DNA of 64,000 nucleotides from [Actinomadura] parvosata subsp. kistnae (lineage in GTDB: Bacteria; Actinomycetota; Actinomycetes; Streptosporangiales; Streptosporangiaceae), in the NCBI RefSeq assembly GCF_900323885.1, contig NZ_OOHJ01000006.1:1-64000 (forward strand), given 5' to 3'. Position numbers and translations under genes: made by a program. Positions 8,156 to 19,300 of the stretch are shown here, in pieces. Below the pieces are notes generated by a model. It ran no database searches. It was not told the DNA's origin and saw only the letters and a program-made list of their open reading frames with translations. Numbering within the stretch: position 1 is the first letter of the stretch; each line of letters starts with the position of its first letter.

Positions 8156-9267
8156 GGCGTCCGTCCCTTCCCGAGTCCCGTCAGGCGGGCGGCGGCACGC
8201 CGCTGACCTGCGGTCCAAGCGTCTTCTATGTGGGTGCCGGTGACGTGCACATATTTCATCGTGGTGGCGATCCAGGCATGGCCGAGCAACTGCTGGATGG
8301 CGATCAGGTCCATGCCCTGCTGGTAGAGCTGGGAGGCGCAGAAGTGCCGCAGCACGTGCGGGGTCAGGACGTCGGCCCATTCCGGCAGGTGAGCGGCGGC
8401 GGCCCTCGCGAGCGCGGCCCGGAGTGTCTCGTCGCCGATGCGGGCGACCGAGCCGTCGGTGTTCTTGCGCTCCGACAGCAGCAGCGCCACGCCGGGCCGG
8501 GTGTGGTCGTCGCCGAACTGGCCCCACACGTCCTCGACGAACCAGCGCAGCGTCGCCGCGGCGTTGTTGATCAGCGGCACCATCCGCTCACGCGGTCCGG
8601 ACCTGCGCGCGCCCTTGCCATGGCGGACGTGCAGTTTGCCGAAACGGCCCAGACCCCACTTGATGTCGGCCAGGTCCAGCTTGCACGCCTCGTTGACGCG
8701 CAGCCCGACCTCCGACATCAGCCGGCAGGCGGTGTAGTTGCGGGCGGTCGGGGCGAACTTCCGGCAGGTCGTCAGCTCCTGCCGCCACCCGGCGAACAAC
8801 CGGTCCACCTGCTCGATGGTGGGCGGGATGCGCAACTTGCCCTGCGGGCCACCGCGCGGCCGGTTCATCTCATCGATCGGGCACTCGACCACGCGGCCGG
8901 TCATCTGGTGGATCTCGACCTTGTGCCGCAGCTCCAGGAACAGGAAGAACGTCTTGATCGCCTGCGCCCGGGCCAGCCTGGTGCCCTTCGCGGTGGCACG
9001 CAGCACCTTGCCGAAGTACGCGTCGGCGTCAGCCGGTTCCATCTCCCACAACGGCCGGCCGAACCAAGCCCGCACCTGCTCCAGGTGCACCACGTCGGAA
9101 GAGATCGTCCCATCCGACAGCCCCGCCGCCGCCCGCGCCAGCACGAACCCGGCCAGCACGTCCGTCTCCAGCGCCTCCAGGTCCTCGGCAGTGGCCGGGG
9201 CACGCGCCACCCGAAGATCCTTCACCACAGCCAGCGTCAACTCCGGCCACCTCGCCTTCACCATCAC
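8152..9267 (-). CDS. Tyrosine-type site-specific recombinase/integrase
   Basis: 371 residues. The N-terminal SAM-like domain is followed by a complete catalytic domain: the first Arg in SEVGLRVNEACKL, Lys in VRHGKGARRSG, the HxxR box in LTPHVLRHFCASQ, the second His in LLGHAWIATTMKYVHV, and the nucleophile Tyr in the same segment. All catalytic residues seem present. It is the first gene of a four-gene minus-strand operon with ATGA overlaps. It probably drives integration or excision of the element carrying the operon. Attachment sites were not identified. Confidence 0.9.
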   Translation of the reverse strand: MMVKARWPELTLAVVKDLRVARAPATAEDLEALETDVLAGFVLARAAAGLSDGTISSDVVHLEQVRAWFGRPLWEMEPADADAYFGKVLRATAKGTRLARAQAIKTFFLFLELRHKVEIHQMTGRVVECPIDEMNRPRGGPQGKLRIPPTIEQVDRLFAGWRQELTTCRKFAPTARNYTACRLMSEVGLRVNEACKLDLADIKWGLGRFGKLHVRHGKGARRSGPRERMVPLINNAAATLRWFVEDVWGQFGDDHTRPGVALLLSERKNTDGSVARIGDETLRAALARAAAAHLPEWADVLTPHVLRHFCASQLYQQGMDLIAIQQLLGHAWIATTMKYVHVTGTHIEDAWTAGQRRAAARLTGLGKGRTP

Positions 9268-9506
9268 AGCAAGACGAACGACCAGGACGATAGACCTTCA
9301 GAATCCCCGAAATCTCATCAACACCAGAAGAAGCCGGAGCACCAGCAGATAAGCCCAGGTCCAGGAGCTAAGGAGGTTCATAGAGCCTCAAGCAACTCAA
9401 GGGTTATTGGTTACCGCTCAGGCCATCGCACACTCTTGCATCATTATCACAGGTCAGAGATGGGTTCGTTGAATTCTCCGCGATTGCTACCGGAACCCCA
9501 TGATGC
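9268..9506. other. AT-richer leader region of the recombinase operon
   Basis: Noticeably AT-richer than its surroundings, and it presumably carries the promoter of the minus-strand recombinase operon. It could also hold an attachment site. The right part abuts the left end of the IS1634-type element. Confidence 0.35.
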
Positions 9507-11240
9507 GCTAGCCCCGTTTTCCGCATGTTGCGGTAAGTGAAGATCGCCGGGTTTGCCGTGGTGATCGTTGTCGCGGTATGACCTGGCTGGTGAGACAGCG
9601 TGCGCAGTGGGGTCAGGCCAGTGTCGAGAAGATGCTCGGGGCATTACCGGTGGTGGCCGGGTTTTGCTCGCGGTTGCGGGTCCGGGAGTTGGTGGATGCG
9701 GCCTGTCCGGTGCGCGATGTCGCCGAGTTGACTCATGGGCAGGTGATCGAGGTGCTGGTGGCCAACCGGCTGACCTCGCCCGCCCCTTTGGTGCATGTGC
9801 GGGACTGGGCGCGCGCCTGGGCGGTGGGTGAGGCGTTCGGGGTGGATCCGGAGTTGCTCAACGATGACCGGATCGGCCGCGCGCTGGATGCCATCGCCCC
9901 GCATCTGGAGCAGCTGGCCGGGTCGGTCGGGCTGGCCGCGATCGAGGCGTTCGGCCTGGACGTGGCGCGCCTGCACTGGGACATGACCTCGATCTCGCTG
10001 CATGGCGACTACGAGCAGGCCGAGCCCGCTTTCGCGACACCGCGCTTCGGTCACCCCAAGGACCGGCGGCCGGACCTGAAGCAGATCCAGGCCGGGATCG
10101 CGGTGGCCGCCGATGGTGCGATCCCGGTCTTGCACCGCGCCTACGACGGCGCGGCCGGTGAGGTCGGGCAGGTCATCGGCGCCATGCAGGGCCTGCAGAA
10201 GCTGGCCGGCCCGCAACGCATGCTCATGATCGGCGATTCCAAGCTGATCTCGTATGCCAATCTGGCGGCGATGAGCGCCGCCGGGGTCGCCTTCATCGCG
10301 CCGGCCTCCAAGCAGTACGTCGGCGCCGCGGCGCTGGCCGGCCAGAAGATCGACGACGCGGCCCGGGTGGACTACGTCGCCGCCCGGGACGAGCGCAAGA
10401 GCGCCGACCGGCGTGGTGCCTGGCATGTGCGCGAGGACGACACCATGACGCTGGCCGGGCCGCGCAAGAAGGACCCGATCCTGACCCTGCGGCGCATCTT
10501 CGTGCACTCCTCCGCCCGCGCCCAGGCCGCCGCCTGCGCCCGGGCCAAGAAACTCGATCGCGCCCGCGACGATCTGGCCCGGCTGGAACGCGGCCTGGGC
10601 ACCCGCCACTACCCCACCGAGCAGGCCGTCGCCGACCGCCTCGCCGCGATCGGCCGCGACCGCCGGGTCAGCACCTACCTGACCGCCCGGACCGGCACCG
10701 ACCCGGCCACCGGCAAACCCACCCTGACCTGGCAGTTCGACCAGAACGCGATCGACGCCGAAGCCGCCGCCGACGGCTGGTACGCCCTGCTCACGAACCT
10801 GCCCCCCGGGGCCGCCGACGCCGGACAGGTGCTACGCCACTACAAAGGCCAAGAAGCCGTCGAACGCCGCTACCAGGCCTTCAAGGGGCCGCTGGCCGTC
10901 ACCAGCCTGTACCTGAAGAACAACCGCCGCATCCACGCCCTGATCACCGTCATCTGCCTGGCCCTGCTCATCTTCTGCCTGATCGAGCGCCAGGCCCGCC
11001 AAGCCCTCGCCGACCGCGGCGAAACCAAGGTCAACGGCCTGTACGCCGGACGGCCCGCCGTCCCCACCGGCAGACTCATCCTGGACGCGCTGGCCGGCAT
11101 CCGGCTGATCCCGGGCACCGGCCAGTCACCCCCGACCATCCCGCAACCCACCGACCTCCAACTCGACCTCCTGGACCTCCTCGACATCGATCCACGAGAC
11201 CTCCGCTGAAGATCACTCACCTGCGGAAAACGGGGCTAGC
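9507..11240 (+). mobile_element. IS1634-type insertion sequence with perfect 19-bp ends
   Basis: The left end at 9507-9525 (GCTAGCCCCGTTTTCCGCA) is repeated as an exact inverted copy at 11222-11240. One intact transposase gene fills the element. The bases outside the ends (ATGATGC on the left, CGGGATG on the right) show no matching target duplication, so either the duplication is very short or the locus rearranged after insertion. Confidence 0.85.
9578..11209 (+). CDS. IS1634-family DDE transposase
   Basis: 543 residues, full length for the family. An N-terminal domain precedes the RNase H-like core: first Asp in LHWDMTSISLHGDY, second Asp in MLMIGDSKLIS, and the family signature LRHYKGQEAVERRYQAFKG near the C-terminus with the catalytic Glu, followed by a hydrophobic helix. 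The ATG lies 52 bases inside the left terminal repeat and the stop 12 bases before the right one. No frameshift, so the element may be active. Confidence 0.9.
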   Translation: MTWLVRQRAQWGQASVEKMLGALPVVAGFCSRLRVRELVDAACPVRDVAELTHGQVIEVLVANRLTSPAPLVHVRDWARAWAVGEAFGVDPELLNDDRIGRALDAIAPHLEQLAGSVGLAAIEAFGLDVARLHWDMTSISLHGDYEQAEPAFATPRFGHPKDRRPDLKQIQAGIAVAADGAIPVLHRAYDGAAGEVGQVIGAMQGLQKLAGPQRMLMIGDSKLISYANLAAMSAAGVAFIAPASKQYVGAAALAGQKIDDAARVDYVAARDERKSADRRGAWHVREDDTMTLAGPRKKDPILTLRRIFVHSSARAQAAACARAKKLDRARDDLARLERGLGTRHYPTEQAVADRLAAIGRDRRVSTYLTARTGTDPATGKPTLTWQFDQNAIDAEAAADGWYALLTNLPPGAADAGQVLRHYKGQEAVERRYQAFKGPLAVTSLYLKNNRRIHALITVICLALLIFCLIERQARQALADRGETKVNGLYAGRPAVPTGRLILDALAGIRLIPGTGQSPPTIPQPTDLQLDLLDLLDIDPRDLR

Positions 11241-11289
11241 CGGGATGGCGGTTCCTGCCATGCCGTCTGCCCGAGCGCCGTTGCGCCGC

Positions 11290-11580
11290 CTACTCCACGA
11301 TCGGCGCGCTGTCGGCGACGCTCACCTTCAGCTGCGCGCTCGACGACACGACACTCCCCACTGGGGCATTAGCCAGTTTCGCGTCCACGACCGCTCCCCG
11401 GCGGCCGAGATAGTCGTAGGTGTTCCGGTCGAAGATGTACTCCTCCCTGACTCCCATGGGCGAGACCATCGCCGCCGCGATGCCCGTGCGCCCCGCAGCG
11501 TCCTGCGCCTGTTTCGCGGTCACCACCCCGGGGATCGTGGCCGCCGCGCGGTAGAGCGCGGCTTGCTGCGCGGCGGCTGC
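11290..11580 (-). pseudogene. CU044_5270-type protein, 3' remnant
   Basis: About 95 codons read AALYRAAATIPGVVTAKQAQ, DAAGRTGIAAAMVS, REEYIFDRNTYDYLGRRG and VSSSAQLKVSVADSAPIVE. This matches the C-terminal end of CU044_5270 family proteins, membrane proteins that follow ECF sigma genes in Streptosporangiales. The upstream part with its N-terminus and membrane segment is missing; the neighbouring PIN toxin gene ends at 11604. It is a truncated remnant. Confidence 0.65.
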
Positions 11581-11603
11581 TGGCACGGACCCGGCTCCCG
11601 GGC

Positions 11604-12002
11604 CTACACCTGGAAGAACTCCAGATGTCCGTATCCCGCCCAGCCTGCCGCGTCTCCCGTGAGAACGGGCCAGCCGCGGTCCAGTGCGAGGTGGGCGGTG
11701 TGGGCATGGTGCAGGGGCACCTCGAGAGGGCGTGCCGCGTGCCGGGCTTGACGGACGACGCGGAAGATCTCCTGCCGGGCGAGGTCTTCGACGACGCAGG
11801 AGCGGAAGCCGAACAGCCACATGAGTTGCGCGGGATCCGGGTCGGCGACGATGGCCGCCTGGGCGAAGGCGGTGACCGGCAGGAGCAGGGTGTGCCCGTC
11901 CTCGGTCAGGACCTCCAGGGCGGTCCGGGCGTCGGCGCCTTCCTCGTTGTCGGCCAGGAGTCGCACGATGGCGGTGAGATCGGCGACGTAGCCGGCGATC
12001 AC
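11604..12002 (-). CDS. PIN-domain toxin (type II toxin-antitoxin)
   Basis: 132 residues. The GTG start at 12002 overlaps the antitoxin stop (GTGA). PIN-type features: first acidic residue in YVADLTAIVRLL, a central region LLPVTAFAQAA, and the late motif HAHTAHLALDRGWPVLTGDAAG that usually holds the last acidic residues. Such toxins are Mg-dependent RNases blocked by their partner. Some acidic positions of the family look weak, so activity is uncertain. Function is assigned mainly by pairing and motif. Confidence 0.7.
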   Translation of the reverse strand: MIAGYVADLTAIVRLLADNEEGADARTALEVLTEDGHTLLLPVTAFAQAAIVADPDPAQLMWLFGFRSCVVEDLARQEIFRVVRQARHAARPLEVPLHHAHTAHLALDRGWPVLTGDAAGWAGYGHLEFFQV

Positions 12003-12274
12003 GCGATGCCGGCCTTCTTCTCCGCCGCGGCCCGTTGGGCGGCGTGCATGCGCTCGCGCATCTCCGCCTTGCGGCGGTCGTAGCCTTCGGGATCGGCCGC
12101 GCGGTCTTGAGCGGTGAGGCGGGCGAGCCGCTCGCGGGAGGCCCGGTCGGCATCGGCGCGCTCCCTTGCCAGGCTGGCGAGATAGCCGGAGAGGGTTGTG
12201 CCTTCCTTTTCGGCCATCTCCTTGACGAGCTCGTACACCTCATCAGGCAGGCTCATGGAGAACTTCTGCGCCAT
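11999..12274 (-). CDS. Ribbon-helix-helix antitoxin
   Basis: 91 residues. The N-terminus KFSMSLPDEVYELVKEMAEKEGTTLSGYLASLAR is a ribbon-helix-helix DNA-binding unit. The rest is a charged helix (RERLARLTAQD..., EMRERMHAAQRAAAEKKAG) suited to wrap the toxin. It is first in the pair and overlaps the PIN gene. It is expected to neutralise the toxin and repress the pair's promoter just upstream of 12274. Confidence 0.8.
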   Translation of the reverse strand: MAQKFSMSLPDEVYELVKEMAEKEGTTLSGYLASLARERADADRASRERLARLTAQDRAADPEGYDRRKAEMRERMHAAQRAAAEKKAGIA

Positions 12275-12369
12275 ACCTGAACCCTACCTGGTAGGAAACG
12301 GCTTGTCTCGCAAGAGCGGGAGCCGTCGGCCACCTCTCGCTGACCGATCGCTTCGACGCTGAAGAGATT

Positions 12370-13110
12370 GGGAACGGGATGCTGCGGTAATGGGTTTCCG
12401 GGAGGCCAGCGAACGGCCTCTCATGCACTCGGCCGAACGTGCTCGAGCCAGATTTCGTCCGCCTTCACAGGGGCCACACGGAGCGGGACACTACGGGGCT
12501 GGAGCACACCTGGGGCCTTGCCACGGCATTCGGGCGCAAGACTTCGCCTCGGCCGAGGCCGAGCCGGCGGGCAAGGTGCGGACCCACGCGTGAAACATCG
12601 GCGGTGGCTCGACCGCGTTGTTCCAGGACGCGGTGCACCGGCTGCGCGAGAACGATGTGCTGCTGCCCGGGATCAGCACGCTGTCCAGGCTGGTGGAGCG
12701 CGAGCGGGAACACGCCGCCCGGGAGCCGCAGGACGCCCTGGCCGCGCTGCTCAGCGCGCAGCAGCGCGGGCGATGCTGGACCTGCGGCTGGAGGTACCGC
12801 CGGACAAGACGGTCTCGAATCTGGAGCGCCGGCGAACCGGGCCGGCCGGAACTGGAGGACGCCACGGTGCCGCAGCAACGGCTGGACGAGCCGGCCCGCT
12901 ACGGCCTGACCCCTCATTCGGCCCAACTGAAGAAGCATCCCACTCCCGGCCGTTGGCCACCGTGCAGCGGCTGGAGACCAAGACCACCGACGACACCCCG
13001 GAACTGCTGGACCTGCTCATGGTGCCCGAGTTGCGGCGCGCCAGACCCTGGCGGCCGCGGCCGTCTCGGAGGGGATCGGCCCTCACGCGAAGCGCCCGTC
13101 GAGGCCGGCG
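12370..13110 (+). pseudogene. Tn3-family transposase remnant
   Basis: Fragments in several frames match the N-terminal half of Tn3 transposases: FQDAVHRLRENDVLLPGIST and LVEREREHAAREPQDALAAL, then a shifted MLDLRLEVPPDKTVSNLERRR, then LETKTTDDTPELLDLLMVPEL. At least two frameshifts and the loss of the catalytic C-terminal domain make it a dead relic. No 38-bp Tn3 ends were recognised. Confidence 0.6.
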
Positions 13111-13149
13111 CTCCGCCCGCGCGTCCGTCGACTTGTGCAGCGCACACCA

Positions 13150-13159
13150 GTCAACTGAC
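13150..13159 (+). promoter_or_regulatory. GTCANNTGAC palindrome upstream of the RHS-phospholipase gene
   Basis: The site reads CACACCAGTCAACTGACAGA on the plus strand. It has the same left flank and GAT 3' flank as the site of the peptide precursor at 59289. It lies 145 bases before the GTG start at 13305. Confidence 0.55.
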
Positions 13160-13304
13160 AGATTCACCCACAAAGACCCAAGCCTACCGTCGGGACAGTG
13201 ATCGGCCTCCCCGCCGGGCAGGCATGGGCCGTGTTGCGACGCGTGTCGATCGTCTCTCGCGGGCCCCGCAATCTCCCCCTCTCCCTGGTGAAAAGGATCG
13301 CATC

Positions 13305-16300
13305 GTGCCCCCACACAGTCGTCCCGGATTCCGCAGCTTGGATGTAGACGAAGACCGACAATTATCCGGCTATCGGCCGCCGTTCGGCTCACACCTGTCG
13401 GCCTGGACCGGCGCCGCCCTGGCCGTGCTCCTCCTGTCGGCCGACCTGGGGGTCGCCTCCGCCACGTCCGCACCGGCCTCCCGGCCCGCCCCGACGGCCG
13501 CACCGGCCGCCACCACCCGATTCAACGGTCCTGGGCAGGCGCCCGACCAAGCGTCGGCACGGCTGATGGCCAGAGTGCAACGGAGGCGCATCGAGATCAC
13601 GGGCGAGCGGACGGACTCGACCACGACATGGGCCGAACCGGACGGCAGCACCACGGTGGAAACGTTCACCGGGCCCATCCGCGCACGCGACCGCGATGGC
13701 ACCTGGCAGCGCATCGACACCACCCTCCAGGAAGTCGGCGGCATGGTGCGGCCCAAACTGGCCGCAGCCGACATCGCGTTCTCCGCCGGCGGCACCGGCA
13801 AACCCCTCGCCCAGGTCCAGCGGGGCCGGCAGATGCTGGGCCTGTCATGGGAAGGCGCGTTGCCCCGGCCACGGCTGGACGGCCCGACCGCGACCTACCC
13901 CGGCGTCGCCGCGGGCGGCGACCTGGTCCTGACGGCGCTCAAGGAGGGCCTGTCCCACCATGTGGTCCTGCGCCGGCGGCCGCAGGGCGCGGTGGAGGTG
14001 CGCCTGCCGATCACCTCCGGCGGCTTCCGCGTCAAGGAGACCTCGGACGGGCGGCTGGCTTGGCAGGACGGCAAGGGCAGGACGAAGGCCACCGCTCCGG
14101 TACCGGTGATGTGGGACTCCTCGCTCGACCGCCTGTCGGGCGGGCCGGCCCATCAGGCGCAGGTCTCGGTCGAGATCGACAAGAGCCGGGACGGTTCGGA
14201 GCAGGTGCTCGTCCTCAAGCCCAGCCCCGAGTTCCTCGCCCGGCCTGACACCGCCTACCCGGTGACGATCGACCCGACCGACACCCTGATGGGACCGGTC
14301 ACCGACACCTGGATCCAGTACAACGACTACCCGACCTCGCAACGCGGCTCGAGCGAGCTCAAAGCCGGCACCTACGACGGCTCGGCCAAGGCGCGCTCCT
14401 ACCTGAAGTTCGACGTCGCGAAATACGCGGGCAAGCACGTCCTGGACGCCAAGCTGCGCCTGTACTCGTACTATTCCTCCACCTGCGCGACCTCCGGCAC
14501 CGGCGTCAAGGGCGTCGAGGTACGCCGGATCACCTCCGACTGGGACCCGTCGGCAGTCGCCTGGTCGAATCAGCCCAGCACGACGACGACCGGCGCCGTC
14601 GCCATCACCGACGCCAAGGGCTACAACTCCTCCTGCCCTGCCGGCCACAACACCTGGGACATCGACGCGATCGGGCAGGCGTGGGCGAACGGCCAGCCCA
14701 ACTACGGGCTCAGACTGGCAGGTGTCAGCGACACCGACACCTACAGCTGGAGACGGTATCGATCGGCGAACCACGTCGCGGGCGCGCACGACCCCGCCAC
14801 CGAACCGTCCCTGACGGTGCAGTACAACACCAGGCCCGGCAAGGTGAGCCAGGTCTCCCCGCTGCCGCAGGCCGCGACCAACGACACCACGCCGACGCTG
14901 GCGGGCAAGGCCGTCGACCCCGACGGCAACACGGTGAAGCTGACCTTCGAGATCTGGACCCCCACTGGCACCACGGCCCTGACGAGCGGGACGTCACCGT
15001 TCGTGGCCTCCGGCGCCACGACCGGCTGGGCCCCAGCGCCGCCCTGGCGCCAGGCGCCTACAAATGGCGGGCGACGGCCCACGATGGCACGGACCCCAGC
15101 AGCGAATGGTCCCCCTGGCAGACCTTCACCGTCGACACGACAAGCCCCGGGCCGGCCACCATCACCTCCGACGACTTCCCCGCCGAGCAATGGTCAGGAA
15201 CGCCGGACGGCTCAGGCGGGTTCTCGGGATCGTTCACCTTCGCCCCGCCCACGACCGACGTGGCGAACGTCCAGTACAAGATCGACAGCGGAGACTGGAT
15301 CGATCTCGCCACGACCGGAGCCGCGGTCACCGCGAAACTGAGCTTCCCGGCCGGCGCGCACACGATCAGCGCCCGCACCCGTGACAGCGCGGGCAACGCC
15401 TCCGACACCACCGCCTACACCTTCTACGCAGGCAAGGGCGCGGCCCTGCTCGCACCCGCCCATGGCGAGCGCCCGGCACGACGCACCGCCCTGCTCGCTC
15501 AGGGCAGCAGCACCGACACCGGCGTCCGCTACCAGTATCGGCAGGGCGAGACCGACACCTGGCACGATGTCCCCCTGACCGACGTCCGCTCCAAGGCCGA
15601 CGGTTCCACCCCCTCCGCGTGGCCGGTGCCCGTCACCAAGGGCGCCACCCCCGAACTGGTGTGGAACATCGCCGACAGCATCCGCGACGATGGCCCCCTC
15701 GACGTCCGCGCGGTCTTCATCGAAGGCACGACGTCGACGGCCTCCCCGCACAACACCATCGTCCTCGACCGCGTCGCCGGCGCCGCCCCCCGCCTGCCGA
15801 TCAGCCTGGGCAACGTCAACGTCCTGACCGGCGACTTCACCCTCAACGCCGCCGACGCCACCATGTTCGGCATGTCCGTCACCCGCTTCGCCTCCTCCCG
15901 CCGACCCCAGCTCGGCACCGCGAACCCGGGCCAGGCAGCGATTTTCGGCCCTCAGTGGAGCTTCGGCAGCGATCTGGAGAGCACCGCAACGACCTGGACC
16001 TCCATCCAGGCGATCTCCCCCGGCCTGGTGGTACTGAAAGACAACGAAGGCGGCCAGACCGGTTTCACCGCCACCGCGAACGGCGGCTGGAAACCGGAGC
16101 CCGGGGCCGAGAAACTCGCCCTCACCAAGACCGCGGACGGCGGCTTCCTCCTCACCGACACCTCCGGTGTCACCAGCACTTTCGCCGCGATGGGCGGCTC
16201 CACCACGAGCTGGCAACTCGCCGGCACCGCACGCGCCGCCGACGACAGCCCCAGCGTCCTGCTGGTGTCGGAGGCGGTCACCGTGAGCGGCAAGACGCTG

Positions 16301-19300
16301 GCCAGGCCGAAGTACCTGATCGCCCGCACCTCGGCCGTCAGCAACGACACCTGCAAAGCCGCACCCGCCACAAAGGGCTGCCGGGTACTGGAATACCTCT
16401 ACGCCACCTCCACCACCGCCACCGCAGCCCAGTTCGGCACCTTCGCCGGCCAGGTCGACGGCATCCGGCTGTGGGCGACCGACCCGGGCGCCGGCTCGGC
16501 CACCGCGACCACGCTCGCGTCCTACGCCTACGATCCGAACGGCCGCCTGCGCCAGGTCTGGGATCCGCGGATCTCCCCGGCGCTCAGGACCCAATACGAC
16601 TACGACGACGCAGGCCGCCTGCAGAAACTGAGCCTGCCCGGCTCACTGCCCTGGACCTTCGCCTACGCCAAGGCCGGCGGCTCGGCAGTGGCGGGAGAGG
16701 GCATGCTGCTCTCGGCCGAACAACCGGCCCTGCGACCGGGGTCCAAGACGCAGACCGACGGCACCGCCACCTACAGCCTCGTCTACGAGGTTCCGCTGAC
16801 CGGCGCCGCGGCACCGTACGCCATGGGCCGCACCGACGTGGCCGCCTGGGCGCAGGCCGACGCGCCCACCGACGCCACCGCGCTGTTCCCCCCGGACGCG
16901 ATCCCGCGCGGGCACACCGGCATCGAGCTGACCGCCAACGACTACAAACGCGCCACGGTCGTCTACACCGACGCCTCCGGACGCTGGGTGAACGTCGTCC
17001 AGCCAGGCGGCCATGCCGAGACCGTCGAATACGACAGCTTCGGCAACTCCGTCAGAGAACTCACCGCCGCCAACCGAGAACTGGCCCTCGGCAAAGGACC
17101 GGACGCGCAGGCCCGGCTCGAGTCCCTCGACCTCGCCGAGCTGAGCACGGCCGAGCGCGCCCAGCTGCTGTCCTCGACCCACCTCTACAGCGACGACGGG
17201 CGCCGGGAGATCGACTCCTACGCACCCTTGCGGCTGACGACGGTCACCACCGGACTGAAGGCCACCGCAACCCTCCCGGCCGTTCCTGACGGCACCGAGA
17301 TCCCCGGACGTCAGCACATCCACCAGGAATACGACACCGGACGCCCAACCGACGGCTCGGCCGCGATCAGCAACGTGATCACCAAGACGACGACCGGCAT
17401 GCAGGTGCCGGGGTACCCGGAAACCGATCGCCGCAGCCAGAGCAGCTCCTACGACTGGTCCAAGGGCATGCCCGTAGGCCAGACCGAAGACCCGGGCGGG
17501 CTGAACCTGACGCGGACCACCACCTACAACGCGGCCGGGCGGGCGGTCCAGGCCGCCACACCCCTGTCCGACGGGGACGACGCCGGCACGACCGTGGTGC
17601 GGCACTGGACCGCGAGCGGCACCGGCGCCTGTGCGGGACGGCCCGAATGGGCCGACCTGACCTGCAGCGTCAGCCCCAAGGACAAGATCACCGATACCAA
17701 CGGCAACCCGGACGAGGACCTGACGGTCAGCACCGAATACGACCGCCACGGCCAGCCAGCGAAGATCACCGAGACCGCCAACGGCGCCACGCGCGTCACC
17801 TCGATCTCCTACGACCAGGCCGGCCGCGCCATCCGCAGCGTCGTCACCGGCGGCCCCGGCGTCCCGGTGCAGGCATCCACCACCACCTACGACCCGGTCA
17901 CCGGCAAACCGGCCACGATCACCTCCGACGACGGCAGCAAGGTCTCCTACGACTACGACGCGCTCGGCCGCAAGGTGACATTCACCGACGCCGACGCAGC
18001 CACGACGACGACCGAGTACGACGCGCTCGAGCGGGTGCTGCGCACCGTGAGCTCGGCCCCGTCCACCACCACCTACGAATACGACACCAGCATCGAACCG
18101 CGCGGCCTGGCCACCAAGATGACCGACTCCGCGGCCGGCGTCTTCACCCAGGTCTACGACGGCGGCGGCAACGTCATCCAGCAAACACTGCCCGGCGGCG
18201 TGACCATGCGGCAAACCCTCGGCCCCGATGAGGAACCGTACTCGCGCGCCTACACCATGCAAGGCGCCGCTGAACCCTTCTTCACCAGCACCGGCTCGAC
18301 CTCCGTACACGAAGAGGTCACCGAACGCACCGGCCTCTCACGGGTGCGGCAGAAGTTCGACCCAGCCGGCCGCCTGGTCGAAAGCCTCGCCGAAAAACAG
18401 GACGGCAGCACGGACTGCGTCCTGCACACCTACACCTACAACGCCAACGGCAGCCGCAAGAGCGAGGCGTCGGCGACCTCGAGCTCCGGCACGGCATGTC
18501 CCACCACCACCGCCACGCCTGTCACGCACGCCTACGACAGCGCCGGCCGGATCGTCGACCCCGGCTACGCCTACGACGCCCTCGGCCGGCTCACCGCCAC
18601 TCCCGACGGGCTGGCGAGCGCCTACTTCGCCAACGACGAGCTGCAGCAGCAAACGGCCGGCGGGCTGCGCCAGACCTGGACGCTGGATCCGCAAGGACAA
18701 CATCGCCGGGCTGTGGTGGAGAGCAATGCCACCGGCACCTGGCAGAGCACCGCGACCATGCTGTCCCACTACGACGGCGAGGACGTCGTCTGGAGCGTGG
18801 ACGGCGCGGGCGGCGTGACCCGAACGGTGCTCTCACCGGTGGAGGACCTCAACGGCATCGCCACGGTGCGGCCCGACGGCTCCGTGAGCCTCGAACTCGA
18901 CGAGGTCACGGACGACGGCGAGATCGAGTACATCACCAGCAGCGGCGAGCTCATCGTCCATGACATGAGCGACGCCGCGATGACGAGCGTGCCCGCCCAG
19001 ATCGTCGCCGGCGAGGAGGCCATCAGCCCGGCGCAACTGCTGGCGCAGTGTCTGGGCTGCGAGGCCACACTGCTGGACGACGCGGAAGCGCCGACCACGG
19101 CCGAGACCGTGACGCCGCTGTACTCACGATCGGGTTCCCGGGCATCGGCCACCGACTACTGGCTGTTCAGCGTCAGTCTCTGGGCCTTCAAGGACTACAA
19201 GAACTGGGGTTCTAACTCCTGCCGGCGCAAGGACCTGGTCTGGAAGGACGACGGGTGCTCGGTGCCCAAGGTGCTCGGTGGCATCGCCGTGAAGCACTAC

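Larger units (their letters stand above)
5786..9267 (-). mobile_element. Four-gene recombinase operon, probable integrative element core
   Basis: Order of transcription: integrase, 146-residue protein, XRE regulator, zinc-ribbon recombinase-like protein, with junctions of ATGA, ATGA and a four-base gap. Two recombinase-like proteins with small accessory genes resemble the TnpA/TnpB/TnpC logic of Tn554-like elements, but the small genes differ. No cargo gene lies between the operon and the flanking relics, so the element may consist of this module alone or be an end of something larger. Ends and direct repeats were not found. Confidence 0.45.

Noticed and set aside
5531..9506. Attachment sites of the recombinase element
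   Set aside because: The AT-richer flanks at 5531-5785 and 9268-9506 were compared by eye; only short matches such as AAGGGTT were seen, not enough to claim direct repeats.
9495..11250. Target-site duplication of the IS1634-type element
   Set aside because: ATGATGC and CGGGATG do not match beyond chance.
15212..18310. Long minus-strand frames opposite the RHS gene
   Set aside because: They mirror the codon pattern of the plus-strand gene and read as low-complexity Gly/Arg/Ala proteins.
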